Source of the DNA: an uncultured Pseudomonadales bacterium
GTDB lineage: Bacteria; Pseudomonadota; Gammaproteobacteria; Pseudomonadales; Cellvibrionaceae
Reading direction: 5' to 3'
NCBI GenBank assembly: GCA_938048505.1
Contig: CALIUX010000052.1
Location: 1-17,443, forward strand
DNA length: 17,443 bases
In this document: positions 1 to 8,207 of the stretch, one piece after another
How positions within the stretch are numbered: position 1 is the stretch's first letter
How the letters are laid out: each line of letters opens with the position of its first letter
Notes under the pieces: model-generated
What the model was told of the DNA's origin: nothing
Seen by the model: only the letters and a program-made list of their open reading frames with translations
Databases searched by the model: none
Made by a program: the position numbers and the translations under genes

Positions 1-500
1 CGCTCTGGTGCAATGGTGCTGTGGCCAGTAATACGATCTGGAGTGATGAGAGGGTACGCGGCTTGAATGGCCTGTGTGATCTTTGCTAACTCACGGTACT
101 GCTGTGGTGTATAGGCCGTATGATCGCTGCCTTCTAGCTCAATGCCAATACTGAAATCGTTGCATTCAACCTCGTCTTTAAAGGCCGAACGGCCCGCATG
201 CCATGCACGATCTTCAAAGTTAACAAATTGTATTGCTTCGCCCGTACGCTTGATTAAGCAGTGTGCAGAAACTTGCACGTCTTTGATCGTTTCGAAGTAA
301 GCGTCTTGTGAGCAATCTAGGCGATTGCAAAAAAAATCTTCAATATAGCTGTTTCCAAATTGCTCAGGTGGCAGGCTGATATTATGAATAACCAGTAAAC
401 TAACGGATGCGTTAGTCGGGCGAGCATTCATGTTGGGGCTAGCACAGAAGCGCACGTCACTGAGTAGACCATTGTGAATGGAGTATTGTTTTTGAGTCAT
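1..500 (-). CDS. ampD: 1,6-anhydro-N-acetylmuramyl-L-alanine amidase AmpD (C-terminus cut by window edge)
   Basis: This zinc amidase is cytoplasmic and cleaves the lactyl-amide bond between anhydro-MurNAc and the stem peptide during peptidoglycan recycling. Loss of AmpD typically derepresses AmpC-type beta-lactamase in bacteria that have ampR/ampC. I translated 166 codons from the ATG at 500. The first zinc ligand is in VIHN (His39), the substrate-binding core reads AWHAGRS, and the second zinc ligand is in GHSTIAPE (His160). The third ligand, an Asp in the usual DPG motif, lies beyond position 1, so roughly 20 residues are missing compared with the 183-residue E. coli protein. The start is supported by family length, although AAGGA sits directly against the ATG with no spacer. 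The gene follows DUF1631 by 38 nt on the same strand, so the two probably share a transcript. Confidence 0.95.
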   Translation of the reverse strand, partial: MTQKQYSIHNGLLSDVRFCASPNMNARPTNASVSLLVIHNISLPPEQFGNSYIEDFFCNRLDCSQDAYFETIKDVQVSAHCLIKRTGEAIQFVNFEDRAWHAGRSAFKDEVECNDFSIGIELEGSDHTAYTPQQYRELAKITQAIQAAYPLITPDRITGHSTIAPE

Positions 501-538
501 TCCTTAATTTTATCGTGTGTTGTTATGCGCTGCAATTT

Positions 539-2845
539 TTAGTCCTTTCGCCTTTCGCGCAAACCGGTAACAACGCTTTCAAGCGCTTGATCAAAAACAC
601 CATGATCTTGAATGGGTGAAAGCTTTTGCTCGTAGAGTGCATTTACAGCATCATCTAATAGCAATTCAGCGACTTTAACGCCTTCTCTATCAGTAAAAAT
701 ATACCGCTCGGGCTCTTTTATGATGGCAGCCAGCCGACATCTAATAATACGTAAAGGCGACACCTTCCAATCAAACCAAGCGCCGCGAGAGAATTGCCTA
801 ACTTGCTGGGTGAGTTCTTGATGATATTGTGTATGCGTATTTTTTTCAGTGCTTACCTGTGTGTTGTTGCCTGCATAAGTGGCTCCTGAAGCAAGTGTGA
901 TGTGACCAAGGTCATCCATGCTAGGCCTGTTCCCACGGTAAGCTTCTTTGAAAAGTGTACACAATATTTCAAGTGCTTCACTGCCTTGCATGGGGTTGTG
1001 GGCACATTCTACTAATGCACGCTGTATAGCATTTAATGTCAGTGTAATGTCTGATCGCCGTTGCTGCATGCGTTCGCTGCCTTCTGCAGGTAAACTCAGC
1101 TTGCAAACCGTGAGAAGGCTTGCTTCGTGTTTTTGCCACACTGCAGAGTCAGTACCGTGTTTTAAAGCAGCCCTCGCCAAAACTTGTTGCCAGAGCATAG
1201 TGGCAAAGTGTTGTATGTATTCATGATGTGCGTTACGCGCAAGGTGTTCTTTAATGGCTTCTTGTGCTGTTTGTTCTGCTATTTGCTGGTCTTCATTATC
1301 CTGTTGGTTGTTGAGGTATTCTGTATGCTTATCTTCAGGATTATTATTTTTATGATTGTTTTCAATACAATCGTTTTCACCTAAAAAATGCATATTAAGG
1401 TGGGTTTGCATATTTTTTTGATGCAATGCTTCTTTTTCGAGTTCTCTTGATTGTAATAAATGGTAGGCGTCTTGAAATGTATCAAGATCCATATGAAATG
1501 TATTGATAATATTTAAAGTAAGAGTGTCTATGAATTGAGCTGCTCCATTTTTTTGCTCTATCTCTTTCTGGCTCATTAAGCTGTGCGATACAATCTTATT
1601 GAGTAGATCGCGGGCAATATGGTTACTGCTCGATAAAAAACGGGGGTCGAGTATTGCTACTTTTATGAATGGAGTAATCAAACGACTAATGCAGTGCTTA
1701 GTAGCTGCATTTAAGTATGGGTTTAATAACGCAATATCAAAAAGATTGATAGCCAACTGAATACGCTGTGTGTCTTGGTGAGTGATTTCTCCCGCATAAC
1801 CCAAGAGCTTCTTTTTTTTATTAAGTATTTGAAAGAATGTTTTTTTTATTTCAGTTTCAAAGGCGCCGTAGTGCTCGGCTTGAATAATATTAAGAATCGT
1901 TAATAGTTCATACTGCGACAGTGGTTTGGTTTCTCGGGTTCGAACAAGGTCTTTTATAATCCAAGTGTCGCATGTTTGAGGTGTTTCGAGTATGGCGATG
2001 TTTTTTCGATGATGCAGTAAGGTGGCGTGCTCTTTTTCAAGCGTGTTGTTGATTTCTTTTGCTAAGGGGATTGATCGGCTATCCAGTAGTAAATCAATCA
2101 CATAATAAAGATGGGCTATTTTGTTTAATATAGTTCGATAAAAAGTGCTTAATATTATGCCTTCTATCGCAGAGCTGTCTATCGCAGAGCTATGGTTTTT
2201 TTCTACGGATGGAATCCATTCACATGAAATAACTTGGGCTTCAAAACAATAGCTTAAATGATCTGGCGATAGCGGGTTAAGAGCATGTTGCTTATCATGC
2301 GTTTTTTCAATGAGATAGCCGAGTCGGGTATTAAGGCTATTTAAAAAAATGTGATTTTCTTTTGTGCATAGTTTGCAATCTGCAAGGAGTTTTTGGCGCC
2401 AGCCTTCTTCTTTTTCTTGTTTTTGGTCTTCTTGCAGTAAGGCATGTTTTGATTCTGCCCCAGCTTCTATTGGTACAATGAATGCACGGTTAATCGCCTG
2501 TAAAAACTGTTGTTTGAATTCTCGGCTATTTGAGCGTAAGTGAGAGTTTGCATCAATTAAGTTATTCTGTTCTGGAGTTGATGAAAGTTGATTGACTTGT
2601 TCTAGTATGTTGCTCTGGCAACTTTCTATAAATTGATCTAGCAATATGTGTAAGACAATAATGCTCTTCTTTCTGACTGCATGTAGCGTTGATGAGAGAT
2701 GATTGTTTGATACTTTATGGCTAAGGTCTGAGGCGCCCTCATATTCATTTAGGTTGCGAGAAGAGTGTTCGCTATAAGGAGGGTGTGGTGCATCATTATT
2801 ATGGAATACCATACCTGTTTCATTCTCAATCTTTTGACCATGCAT
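539..2845 (-). CDS. DUF1631 family protein
   Basis: This is a 768-residue protein of a family with no settled function; homologues are sometimes mislabelled thymidine phosphorylase. The family hallmark is the C-terminal block: GAWFDW at about 688-693, a Cys/Arg-rich strand (IIRCRLAAI) and RYIFTDREG at about 714-722, which resembles a small PilZ-like beta domain. The rest looks helical and highly charged, with long Glu/Gln/Asn-rich stretches around 470-540, and there is no signal peptide or membrane span, so it is probably cytoplasmic. The position directly upstream of ampD matches Pseudomonas aeruginosa, where a DUF1631 gene sits between nadC and ampD. Start choice is weak: no clear Shine-Dalgarno lies before the ATG at 2845, and Met12 is an alternative. 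A 15-bp in-frame tandem duplication lies at 2163-2192. The coding strand is rich in A runs, giving many Lys and Asn codons. Confidence 0.85.
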   Translation of the reverse strand: MHGQKIENETGMVFHNNDAPHPPYSEHSSRNLNEYEGASDLSHKVSNNHLSSTLHAVRKKSIIVLHILLDQFIESCQSNILEQVNQLSSTPEQNNLIDANSHLRSNSREFKQQFLQAINRAFIVPIEAGAESKHALLQEDQKQEKEEGWRQKLLADCKLCTKENHIFLNSLNTRLGYLIEKTHDKQHALNPLSPDHLSYCFEAQVISCEWIPSVEKNHSSAIDSSAIEGIILSTFYRTILNKIAHLYYVIDLLLDSRSIPLAKEINNTLEKEHATLLHHRKNIAILETPQTCDTWIIKDLVRTRETKPLSQYELLTILNIIQAEHYGAFETEIKKTFFQILNKKKKLLGYAGEITHQDTQRIQLAINLFDIALLNPYLNAATKHCISRLITPFIKVAILDPRFLSSSNHIARDLLNKIVSHSLMSQKEIEQKNGAAQFIDTLTLNIINTFHMDLDTFQDAYHLLQSRELEKEALHQKNMQTHLNMHFLGENDCIENNHKNNNPEDKHTEYLNNQQDNEDQQIAEQTAQEAIKEHLARNAHHEYIQHFATMLWQQVLARAALKHGTDSAVWQKHEASLLTVCKLSLPAEGSERMQQRRSDITLTLNAIQRALVECAHNPMQGSEALEILCTLFKEAYRGNRPSMDDLGHITLASGATYAGNNTQVSTEKNTHTQYHQELTQQVRQFSRGAWFDWKVSPLRIIRCRLAAIIKEPERYIFTDREGVKVAELLLDDAVNALYEQKLSPIQDHGVFDQALESVVTGLRERRKD
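2163..2192 (-). repeat. 15-bp tandem duplication inside the DUF1631 gene
   Basis: Two adjacent 15-base units (2163-2177 and 2178-2192) differ only at their last base. The repeat is in frame and encodes two copies of a Ser-Ala-Ile-Asp/Glu-Ser/Gly motif in the N-terminal half of the protein. It looks like a recent slippage duplication that keeps the reading frame. Confidence 0.85.
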
Positions 2846-3024
2846 AGTTTGAAACCCATATGTGTGCTGTCAATTATCTACCTTGTTCAATAGATCTATT
2901 GATGCACCCTGCCGTTTGTAAGAGCAAAAAAAGTAATAAGGCTACCACTTTTTTATTCTTCTATTACCTTAGCATAGGGGGTCGCAATCGTTTTGAGACG
3001 TGATATGTATTTGGGAAATTGCTT

Positions 3025-3065
3025 AGATCAAGTCAGAATAACAGGCTGTTATTCTGACTTGATCT
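3025..3065 (-). terminator. Perfect 19-bp inverted repeat with 3-nt loop, probable terminator of the kinase gene
   Basis: The arms 3025-3043 and 3047-3065 are exact reverse complements around the loop GGC. The hairpin begins 20 nt beyond the kinase stop codon, on the kinase's downstream side and before the DUF1631 gene, so its position fits a terminator. The stem is long but A/T-rich, and the base run that follows on the minus strand (TAAGCAATTT) is not a good T-tract. Factor-independent termination is therefore likely but not certain; an mRNA-stabilising 3' hairpin is the alternative. Confidence 0.6.
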
Positions 3066-3084
3066 TGAGGGAGTGCTGAAAACT

Positions 3085-5502
3085 TTATTCTACTCCAAAG
3101 TTCAGCGTTGAAATAACGGCATCCGCCAATTTTAGCTCTACGCGGTATTGTCCAATAGCTGCACGCATATGTGCTAGGTCAAAAATAAAGCTCCCCTTGC
3201 CAGTGTGCCCTTCTACTACAACGTATTGGCTGCCAATGGGTTTACTTTCATTGGCTCGATACAGATAAGCGCGAATAGAGTTTTTATCGTCGGGTAGGTT
3301 GGCATAGTCAAACTTGAAAAAGATCTTATCATTAATAGCAATAGCGCGAGGCTGCCGCCCATTTAACTGAATATCGCGACTACCAGAGGCTCGTATTGTA
3401 TTAATTCTGGGTTGATTGTTGTAGCGATGACTAGTAATGGCCTCTTCAATATTAAGCGATGCCATCATGAGCTCGGCATTACGCGGTTGCGCAGTAATTG
3501 CATTTTCTGCAAGAGCCTTGGCCTGAGCGTAATCTCCTTTATCAACCAAGGTTAGCGCTGATGATTCTAAGCGTTTAGGAAGAGCTTTTTGGGCTGATTT
3601 GGCCTGTTGATTGTGTTTGTCGATGGCTAATATTTGCGTGTAACTATCGTATGCACTGCGTTGTTCGGGTTGGTAAAATTGAAAGTTAGCTGCGCGTCGC
3701 TCTGCCTGATTCATTAGCGCAGATATTTTCTCTTGATGATTGGGTAAATTAAGTAGCTGTTGTTCGAGTGCGAGTGCTGCGCTGTTTTGGGCATTGAGTG
3801 TTAAGGCCGAATGCACAAGGTCTTTGGCTTGGTTATGGTCAGAGTCTTTAAGTGCTAAGGATGCTTTTTTAACAAGCTCATCTGATACAAAGTGGAGCCC
3901 ATTCTGAGCAGGGATAAAATTTGGTAGTAGGGCTAGAGCCTGCTGGTAGCTATGCACCGCATTATTCTCTTTGGGTTGAGTAAGGCGCGCATGCTTGAGG
4001 TGTTTTTTTGCTGCTTTGATGTGCTGCTCAAGTTCAGGTTGCAGAGCAAGCATTTGGCTGAGTTGCGTCAATGCTTCAGATTGGTGTTCAGGAAAGAGTG
4101 TTTTGATACTTTGCTGGTGCTGTTTGACTTGCTTGAATTGCCCCTCTAAGAAAAGTGACTCAACATGCTGGATGTGTTTATCTGCAATGCTAGATAGCGC
4201 TTTGCTGGCTTGTGTTGGATTGGGTAGCGCATCGATTAAGATTTGAGACTGCTTGGTGAGTGCAATAAAACTTTGTTCAGAGCGTGTTTTGTCATACTGT
4301 GCTTGGGCAGCATTGACTTGCTCTTTGAGCTGGTTGATTTGTTTTGTTTTTTCGCCTGTAAGCGTACTGCGCCCAATCACTAAGTCAGCAATAGTTCCTT
4401 GTGCAGAGGCATCTATAGTTTTAGTCGCGACCTTCTCTTGGGTAGATGGCTCGTGGTTTTTAATAAGGTAAATGCCCAATCCCACTAAGATACAGACACA
4501 GCATGCTGTAACATAAATGGGCCACCGTACCTGCAAAGAGGCGGCCTCTTCAGTGATGGCTTTGAATGATAGGGTAAAACTTTCGGGCTCTTCTGAGCGT
4601 TGCGATGTTTTGCCATATCGATGGCCTGCTTGCTTACCGACAACAGTAGGGGTGTCGTAGTCTGCGTTTTTTGTGTTTCGAGCACTTTTTGAGAAACGCT
4701 CAAGGCCTTCAATATCTATTGTATCGAGCGCGTTTGCCCATTCAGCGCCTGTCTGGAAGCGATCATTAGGGTCTTTTGCCATGGTTTTATCAATAAACCA
4801 TTGCAGCTCTTTCAATTCGTTGGGTAGCTCGGGCACAGGCTCGGTAATATGACGAATCCCAATGGCAACCGCAGAATCGCCCTCAAAGGGAATGTACCCT
4901 GCAACCAAATAAAACAGTACTACGCCTAAACTATAAAGGTCGGCCCTTGGGTCGGTGTCATGACCTTTGGCTTGCTCGGGGCTCATATAGTGCGGCGTGC
5001 CGATCGCTGTGCCTGCTTGCGTGACGGCTACATCGTTTTCACTAGCTCGTGCGATACCAAAGTCCATCAAAACGGCGCGCTTGGTGGCCTTTTCGATCAT
5101 GATATTTTCAGGCTTGATGTCTCGATGAACGTAGCCTTTTTGCCCTAACGTATTCAGGGCTTGTGCAATATCCTTAACAACTTGGATTTTCTGTTTGAGC
5201 GATAAATTATTGCGGGCTTGTTTTAAATCTGAGCCATCGATGTACTCCATCGAAAGATAATAGGCACCGCTATTTAATCCCACATCATAAACTGTGACGA
5301 TATTGGGGTGAATTAGGTTAGAAACAATTTGCGCTTCACGCATAAAGCGCTTGCCAAATGTTGGGTCAGCAGTGAGAGCTTTTGACATCACCTTTAAGGC
5401 AACTTTGCGTTCGAATATCTCTTGTACCGCTAGGTACACAGTGGCCATACCGCCTTTGCCAAGAGTGCTTACTATTTTGTAGCCAGAGATGTCAGCCGTC
5501 AT
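3085..5502 (-). CDS. Transmembrane Ser/Thr protein kinase with TPR-like extracytoplasmic region
   Basis: This is an 805-residue Hanks-type (PknB-like) kinase. The N-terminal catalytic domain (about 8-262) has every key element: Gly-rich loop GKGGMATVY (15-23), ATP-binding Lys37 in VALK, Glu56 of helix C, catalytic HRDIKPEN (Asp128), DFG (Asp147) and SPE (174-176). The activation loop holds several Thr/Ser that could be autophosphorylated. A juxtamembrane linker (263-325) leads to one membrane span at about 327-347. The remainder is predicted to lie outside the cytoplasm: an Ala/Gln/Leu-rich helical region with irregular TPR-like repeats (about 370-700) and a C-terminal beta-rich domain (about 715-805). 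No PASTA repeats are present, so it is not the usual cell-wall-sensing PknB layout. The 252-nt spacer to the DUF938 gene suggests its own promoter. Kinase activity is well supported; the signal and substrates are unknown. Confidence 0.93.
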   Translation of the reverse strand: MTADISGYKIVSTLGKGGMATVYLAVQEIFERKVALKVMSKALTADPTFGKRFMREAQIVSNLIHPNIVTVYDVGLNSGAYYLSMEYIDGSDLKQARNNLSLKQKIQVVKDIAQALNTLGQKGYVHRDIKPENIMIEKATKRAVLMDFGIARASENDVAVTQAGTAIGTPHYMSPEQAKGHDTDPRADLYSLGVVLFYLVAGYIPFEGDSAVAIGIRHITEPVPELPNELKELQWFIDKTMAKDPNDRFQTGAEWANALDTIDIEGLERFSKSARNTKNADYDTPTVVGKQAGHRYGKTSQRSEEPESFTLSFKAITEEAASLQVRWPIYVTACCVCILVGLGIYLIKNHEPSTQEKVATKTIDASAQGTIADLVIGRSTLTGEKTKQINQLKEQVNAAQAQYDKTRSEQSFIALTKQSQILIDALPNPTQASKALSSIADKHIQHVESLFLEGQFKQVKQHQQSIKTLFPEHQSEALTQLSQMLALQPELEQHIKAAKKHLKHARLTQPKENNAVHSYQQALALLPNFIPAQNGLHFVSDELVKKASLALKDSDHNQAKDLVHSALTLNAQNSAALALEQQLLNLPNHQEKISALMNQAERRAANFQFYQPEQRSAYDSYTQILAIDKHNQQAKSAQKALPKRLESSALTLVDKGDYAQAKALAENAITAQPRNAELMMASLNIEEAITSHRYNNQPRINTIRASGSRDIQLNGRQPRAIAINDKIFFKFDYANLPDDKNSIRAYLYRANESKPIGSQYVVVEGHTGKGSFIFDLAHMRAAIGQYRVELKLADAVISTLNFGVE

Positions 5503-5590
5503 AAAATGCCTTGAGATACCGCATACAACAAGAAAAGGGTGACCCGCTATAATAGACTAATGCCTCAAGCTTGAGTAGTCGCATTGCTTT

Positions 5591-5620
5591 GTTGCTATGA
5601 ATATGAAGTTGCTATGAATA
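5591..5620. repeat. Direct repeat pair (13 bp) in the kinase upstream spacer
   Basis: GTTGCTATGAATA occurs at 5591-5603 and again at 5608-5620, a 17-bp offset. It lies roughly 90-120 nt upstream of the kinase start. It could be a paired regulator site or a slippage product; no matching regulator gene is seen. Confidence 0.5.
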
Positions 5621-5693
5621 GGAATATTGTTTTTTATTATTGTAGTGTGATGATGTTTAGCTGTTTTTATGCAGAACCTATTTAAATTTAAAT

Positions 5694-5736
5694 GCAAAGC
5701 TAGTTAAGAGCAAAGCTAAGTTTACAAGCGAAGCTG
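5694..5736. repeat. Three degenerate copies of GCRAAGCTR
   Basis: Units at 5694-5702, 5710-5718 and 5728-5736 share GC(A/G)AAGCT and are spaced 16 and 18 bp apart. They lie just past the DUF938 stop codon and follow an A/T palindrome at 5680-5693. No function is evident. Confidence 0.4.
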
Positions 5737-5754
5737 GGCGTCAAGTGAATCATA

Positions 5755-6351
5755 TTAGGCTTTTTGCCAAAGTAATAATCGATTGTTAGCTGGCATGTCA
5801 ATATCATCCAATAATGTTAAGCCAACCTCTTTAGCTAGTGAGTGCATGGCTTCAATGTCTCGAATGCCTTGTTCTGGGTTGCTGGCTTTCAAGTGCTGGT
5901 CAAATCGTGCATTGCCTTCGCTGGTAAATTGCTGGTTGTAGCAAAAGGGGCCATAAAGGGCAAGAATACCTTGCGATGTTAGCGTTTGACTCACACCCTT
6001 AAACATGAGCTCTACCACTGGCCAAGGCATGATATGGCAAGTATTTGCAGTAAATATGCCATCCACATACGCAGGCCAAGTAGATGATGTGACGTCTAAC
6101 TCAATGGGGCGCTTTACATTCGGGCTGGGGTGTTCATCAATCCAGCTGTTAATACCTTTGTGGTTTTCTGTTTGGTCAGATGTTTGCCAAACTAAATGTT
6201 TGAGGTTTTCTGCAAAAAAAACCGCATGCTGGCCTGTGCCACTCCCAATTTCGAGTACATTTTTACAGTCTTTAAATGCATGCTGTAATTGCTCTAGGAT
6301 GGCGTGCTTGTTGTTTTCGCAGGGCTGGCAAAACGGTTTTTCTATAGTCAT
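5755..6351 (-). CDS. DUF938 family class I SAM-dependent methyltransferase
   Basis: This 198-residue protein has the usual length of the DUF938 family. The SAM-binding motif I reads LEIGSGTGQH (33-42). Other family blocks are present: TANTCHIMPWP (about 101-111), GPFCYNQQFTSEGNARFD (about 134-151), a GIRDIE segment (162-167) and the C-terminal PANNRLLLW. The fold is a soluble cytoplasmic Rossmann methyltransferase; the substrate is not known. Its ATG begins 2 nt after the pabB stop codon and has no clear Shine-Dalgarno, so translation probably depends on ribosomes finishing pabB. That pairing hints at a link with folate or aromatic metabolism but does not prove one. Confidence 0.88.
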   Translation of the reverse strand: MTIEKPFCQPCENNKHAILEQLQHAFKDCKNVLEIGSGTGQHAVFFAENLKHLVWQTSDQTENHKGINSWIDEHPSPNVKRPIELDVTSSTWPAYVDGIFTANTCHIMPWPVVELMFKGVSQTLTSQGILALYGPFCYNQQFTSEGNARFDQHLKASNPEQGIRDIEAMHSLAKEVGLTLLDDIDMPANNRLLLWQKA

Positions 6352-6353
6352 GA

Positions 6354-7802
6354 TTATAGTGGCTTATTTAGGGTGGATTCGATGTTTTGTAGGCAATCCA
6401 TCAGTTTTTGCACTTTAAAGAGTGACTCATCGTACTCTTCTTCCGCGGTAGAATCCATGACAATGCCTCCTCCTCCCCAGCAATGCAATGCATTGTCTGT
6501 GCTTTGTAGTGTGCGGATAGCAATGTTGCTGTCATGGTTACCGTTATTGCTGAAATAAGCCATGCTGCCGCAATAGACGCCGCGATCATGAGGTTCTAAC
6601 AGCTCGATAATTTCCATCGAACGTTTTTTGGGTGCACCTGTAATCGAGCCGCCTGGGAAGCTGCGCTTGAATAAATCGAATGCGGTATATTCTGGCTTGA
6701 GTTCCCCTTCAACAGTGCTAATTAGATGGTGAACATTGGCAAAGGTATGCAAACTGCATATGTCAGGTGTTGTGACTGAAAAAGGCTCACAGCATTGACT
6801 GAGATCATTGCGTAACAAATCGACAATCATGATGTTTTCGGCGCGATTCTTTGCGCTATTAAGCAGATCTTGTTTCAATTGCTCATCGTGCTCTGGTGTT
6901 TGGCCTCGAGGGCTAGAGCCTTTTATGGGTTGTGTTGTAACAGAGCCATCGCGACAACTTAAAAAGCGCTCGGGTGAGGCGCTGAGAATATGTGTTTCGT
7001 CACTTTTAAAATAAGCAGCATATGGGCTAGGAGAGGCGTTTCTCAGCTGAAGATAGGCTTGGTCTAAGCAACCTTGGTATGGTGCTTTAAAGTGCTGGCT
7101 GAAATTAATTTGATAGGTGTCACCGGCTAAAATATATTCATGAATGCGGTCAATGGCCTCAAAATACTGACCTTTTGAGCTAGTTTGTGTGAATGGGCCG
7201 CATGTGAAATTAGCTTGAGCCTGAGAAAAGGGTTCGGCTGCAGATGGAGCGGGTACGGGTGTACCAACCCCATCACCTATAAGGCTTTTAATGATTGCCT
7301 CAGGGCTGCCGGTTTGAAAAACCCCTGTGCATTGCTTTGTTTGGTGATCGACAATAATGGCCCAATTATGGGCTCTAAGATGTGTGATGGGGAATGAATA
7401 ACTGTGGCTCGGTTTTAACTGAAAGTGTGGGTTTTGCCAAGAATAACCAAAGTAACCAATAACACCGCCTGTAAAAGGCAGCAGCTTTTTCTGCGGTGTA
7501 TCAGCCAATACATCTTGTTCAAATGCTGACTTTTTTTCGCTGTTTGATTGAGTTTCATTATTAGTATGGTGTGCTATCCACGATTCAATTGAGCTACCCG
7601 CTTTGTCATCACCATCAAGTATCAGCTTGCCCTCTGCATTGATACGCGCTTCGCTTGTGGGCAATGCGGTAAAAATATCGTAACGACCCTGCTGGCTTTT
7701 AGGTCTGCCGCTGTCTAGCCAAACAAACCCTTTTAGGTGTTTTAGACAGAAAAAGTAATGAGTTGGATCGGTATAGTAGGAAAGGCTGTGGTAGCGAGTC
7801 AT
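6354..7802 (-). CDS. pabB: Aminodeoxychorismate synthase component I
   Basis: PabB converts chorismate plus ammonia from the PabA glutaminase into 4-amino-4-deoxychorismate, the first committed step to p-aminobenzoate and folate. The 482 residues compare with about 453 in E. coli. An N-terminal anthranilate-synthase-I-like domain precedes the chorismate-binding domain (about 210-470), which shows GDTYQINFSQ (227-236), SPERFLS, ENIMIVDLLRNDL (322-334), PGGSITGAPK (383-392) and CGSMAYFS. The motif PIKGSSPRG carries Lys294, the nucleophile that separates PabB (PIKG) from TrpE (PIAG), so this is not anthranilate synthase. No pabA or pabC lies in the window; the glutaminase may be shared with a trp cluster elsewhere. 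Expression is probably bicistronic with the downstream DUF938 methyltransferase. No strong Shine-Dalgarno is seen before the ATG at 7802. Confidence 0.95.
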   Translation of the reverse strand: MTRYHSLSYYTDPTHYFFCLKHLKGFVWLDSGRPKSQQGRYDIFTALPTSEARINAEGKLILDGDDKAGSSIESWIAHHTNNETQSNSEKKSAFEQDVLADTPQKKLLPFTGGVIGYFGYSWQNPHFQLKPSHSYSFPITHLRAHNWAIIVDHQTKQCTGVFQTGSPEAIIKSLIGDGVGTPVPAPSAAEPFSQAQANFTCGPFTQTSSKGQYFEAIDRIHEYILAGDTYQINFSQHFKAPYQGCLDQAYLQLRNASPSPYAAYFKSDETHILSASPERFLSCRDGSVTTQPIKGSSPRGQTPEHDEQLKQDLLNSAKNRAENIMIVDLLRNDLSQCCEPFSVTTPDICSLHTFANVHHLISTVEGELKPEYTAFDLFKRSFPGGSITGAPKKRSMEIIELLEPHDRGVYCGSMAYFSNNGNHDSNIAIRTLQSTDNALHCWGGGGIVMDSTAEEEYDESLFKVQKLMDCLQNIESTLNKPL

Positions 7803-8207
7803 AGGTGATGCTTATCAGCTGGGTATGGGGTGGTATGGAAATCTTTAGCTTACTGAATAGATGGTCGGGCAAGTTAGCAGAGGAAGGGATTCTACCTATC
7901 CGTTTTGCATTTGGCCAAGTGATCTATTCAATCTGAAATGTTTGGCTTCTCATCCTGCATCAATGCTTCGTGTAAAACATGGGCTAATGCAGTAGCTTAA
8001 TGCAGTACCTTGGTTCAGTACTTTGATTATTAAATCAGAATCGCAATCGCACAGTGAAAACGCGCTGTCATAACGGTTGTTAGTCAAAGCAAAAATAAGC
8101 GTATGGCCACAAAAAACGACCCATAAATTGATAAGTTAAGTCGTGTTATAAATAATCATGTCAATCATATAAATGAATAATCCGTGCCATGAGGAGTGGC
8201 TAGCCTG
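7803..8207. other. Divergent intergenic spacer between pabB and the Rieske gene
   Basis: About 400 nt with no credible coding frame. It must hold the pabB promoter (minus strand, not confidently located) and the promoter of the Rieske gene (candidate at 8128-8156). An imperfect short repeat, AATGCAGTA, occurs twice near 7985-8005. Nothing else is recognisable. Confidence 0.6.
8128..8156 (+). promoter_or_regulatory. Sigma70-type promoter candidate for the Rieske gene
   Basis: TTGATA (8128-8133) and AATAAT (8151-8156) each match the consensus at five of six positions and are separated by exactly 17 bp. Transcription would start near 8163, leaving a leader of about 45 nt that contains GAGGAG (8191-8196). 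Confidence 0.45.

Noticed and set aside
948..1384. Two plus-strand open frames over the DUF1631 gene
   Set aside because: They lie antisense to a well-supported gene, are Cys-rich in an unnatural way, and match no family.
3025..3065. Recombination attachment site or transposon end
   Set aside because: No integrase, transposase or flanking target duplication is seen, and the position past a stop codon fits a 3' hairpin.
5591..5736. CRISPR-like array
   Set aside because: The repeats are 9-13 bp, degenerate and few, and no cas gene is present.
6354..7802. Reading the chorismate enzyme as anthranilate synthase TrpE
   Set aside because: The active-site motif is PIKG with Lys294, typical of PabB, not PIAG; no trp genes are adjacent.
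8196..8207. GTG at 8196 as the Rieske start
   Set aside because: It overlaps the only ribosome site (GAGGAG), which fits the ATG at 8208 instead; the family begins at that Met.
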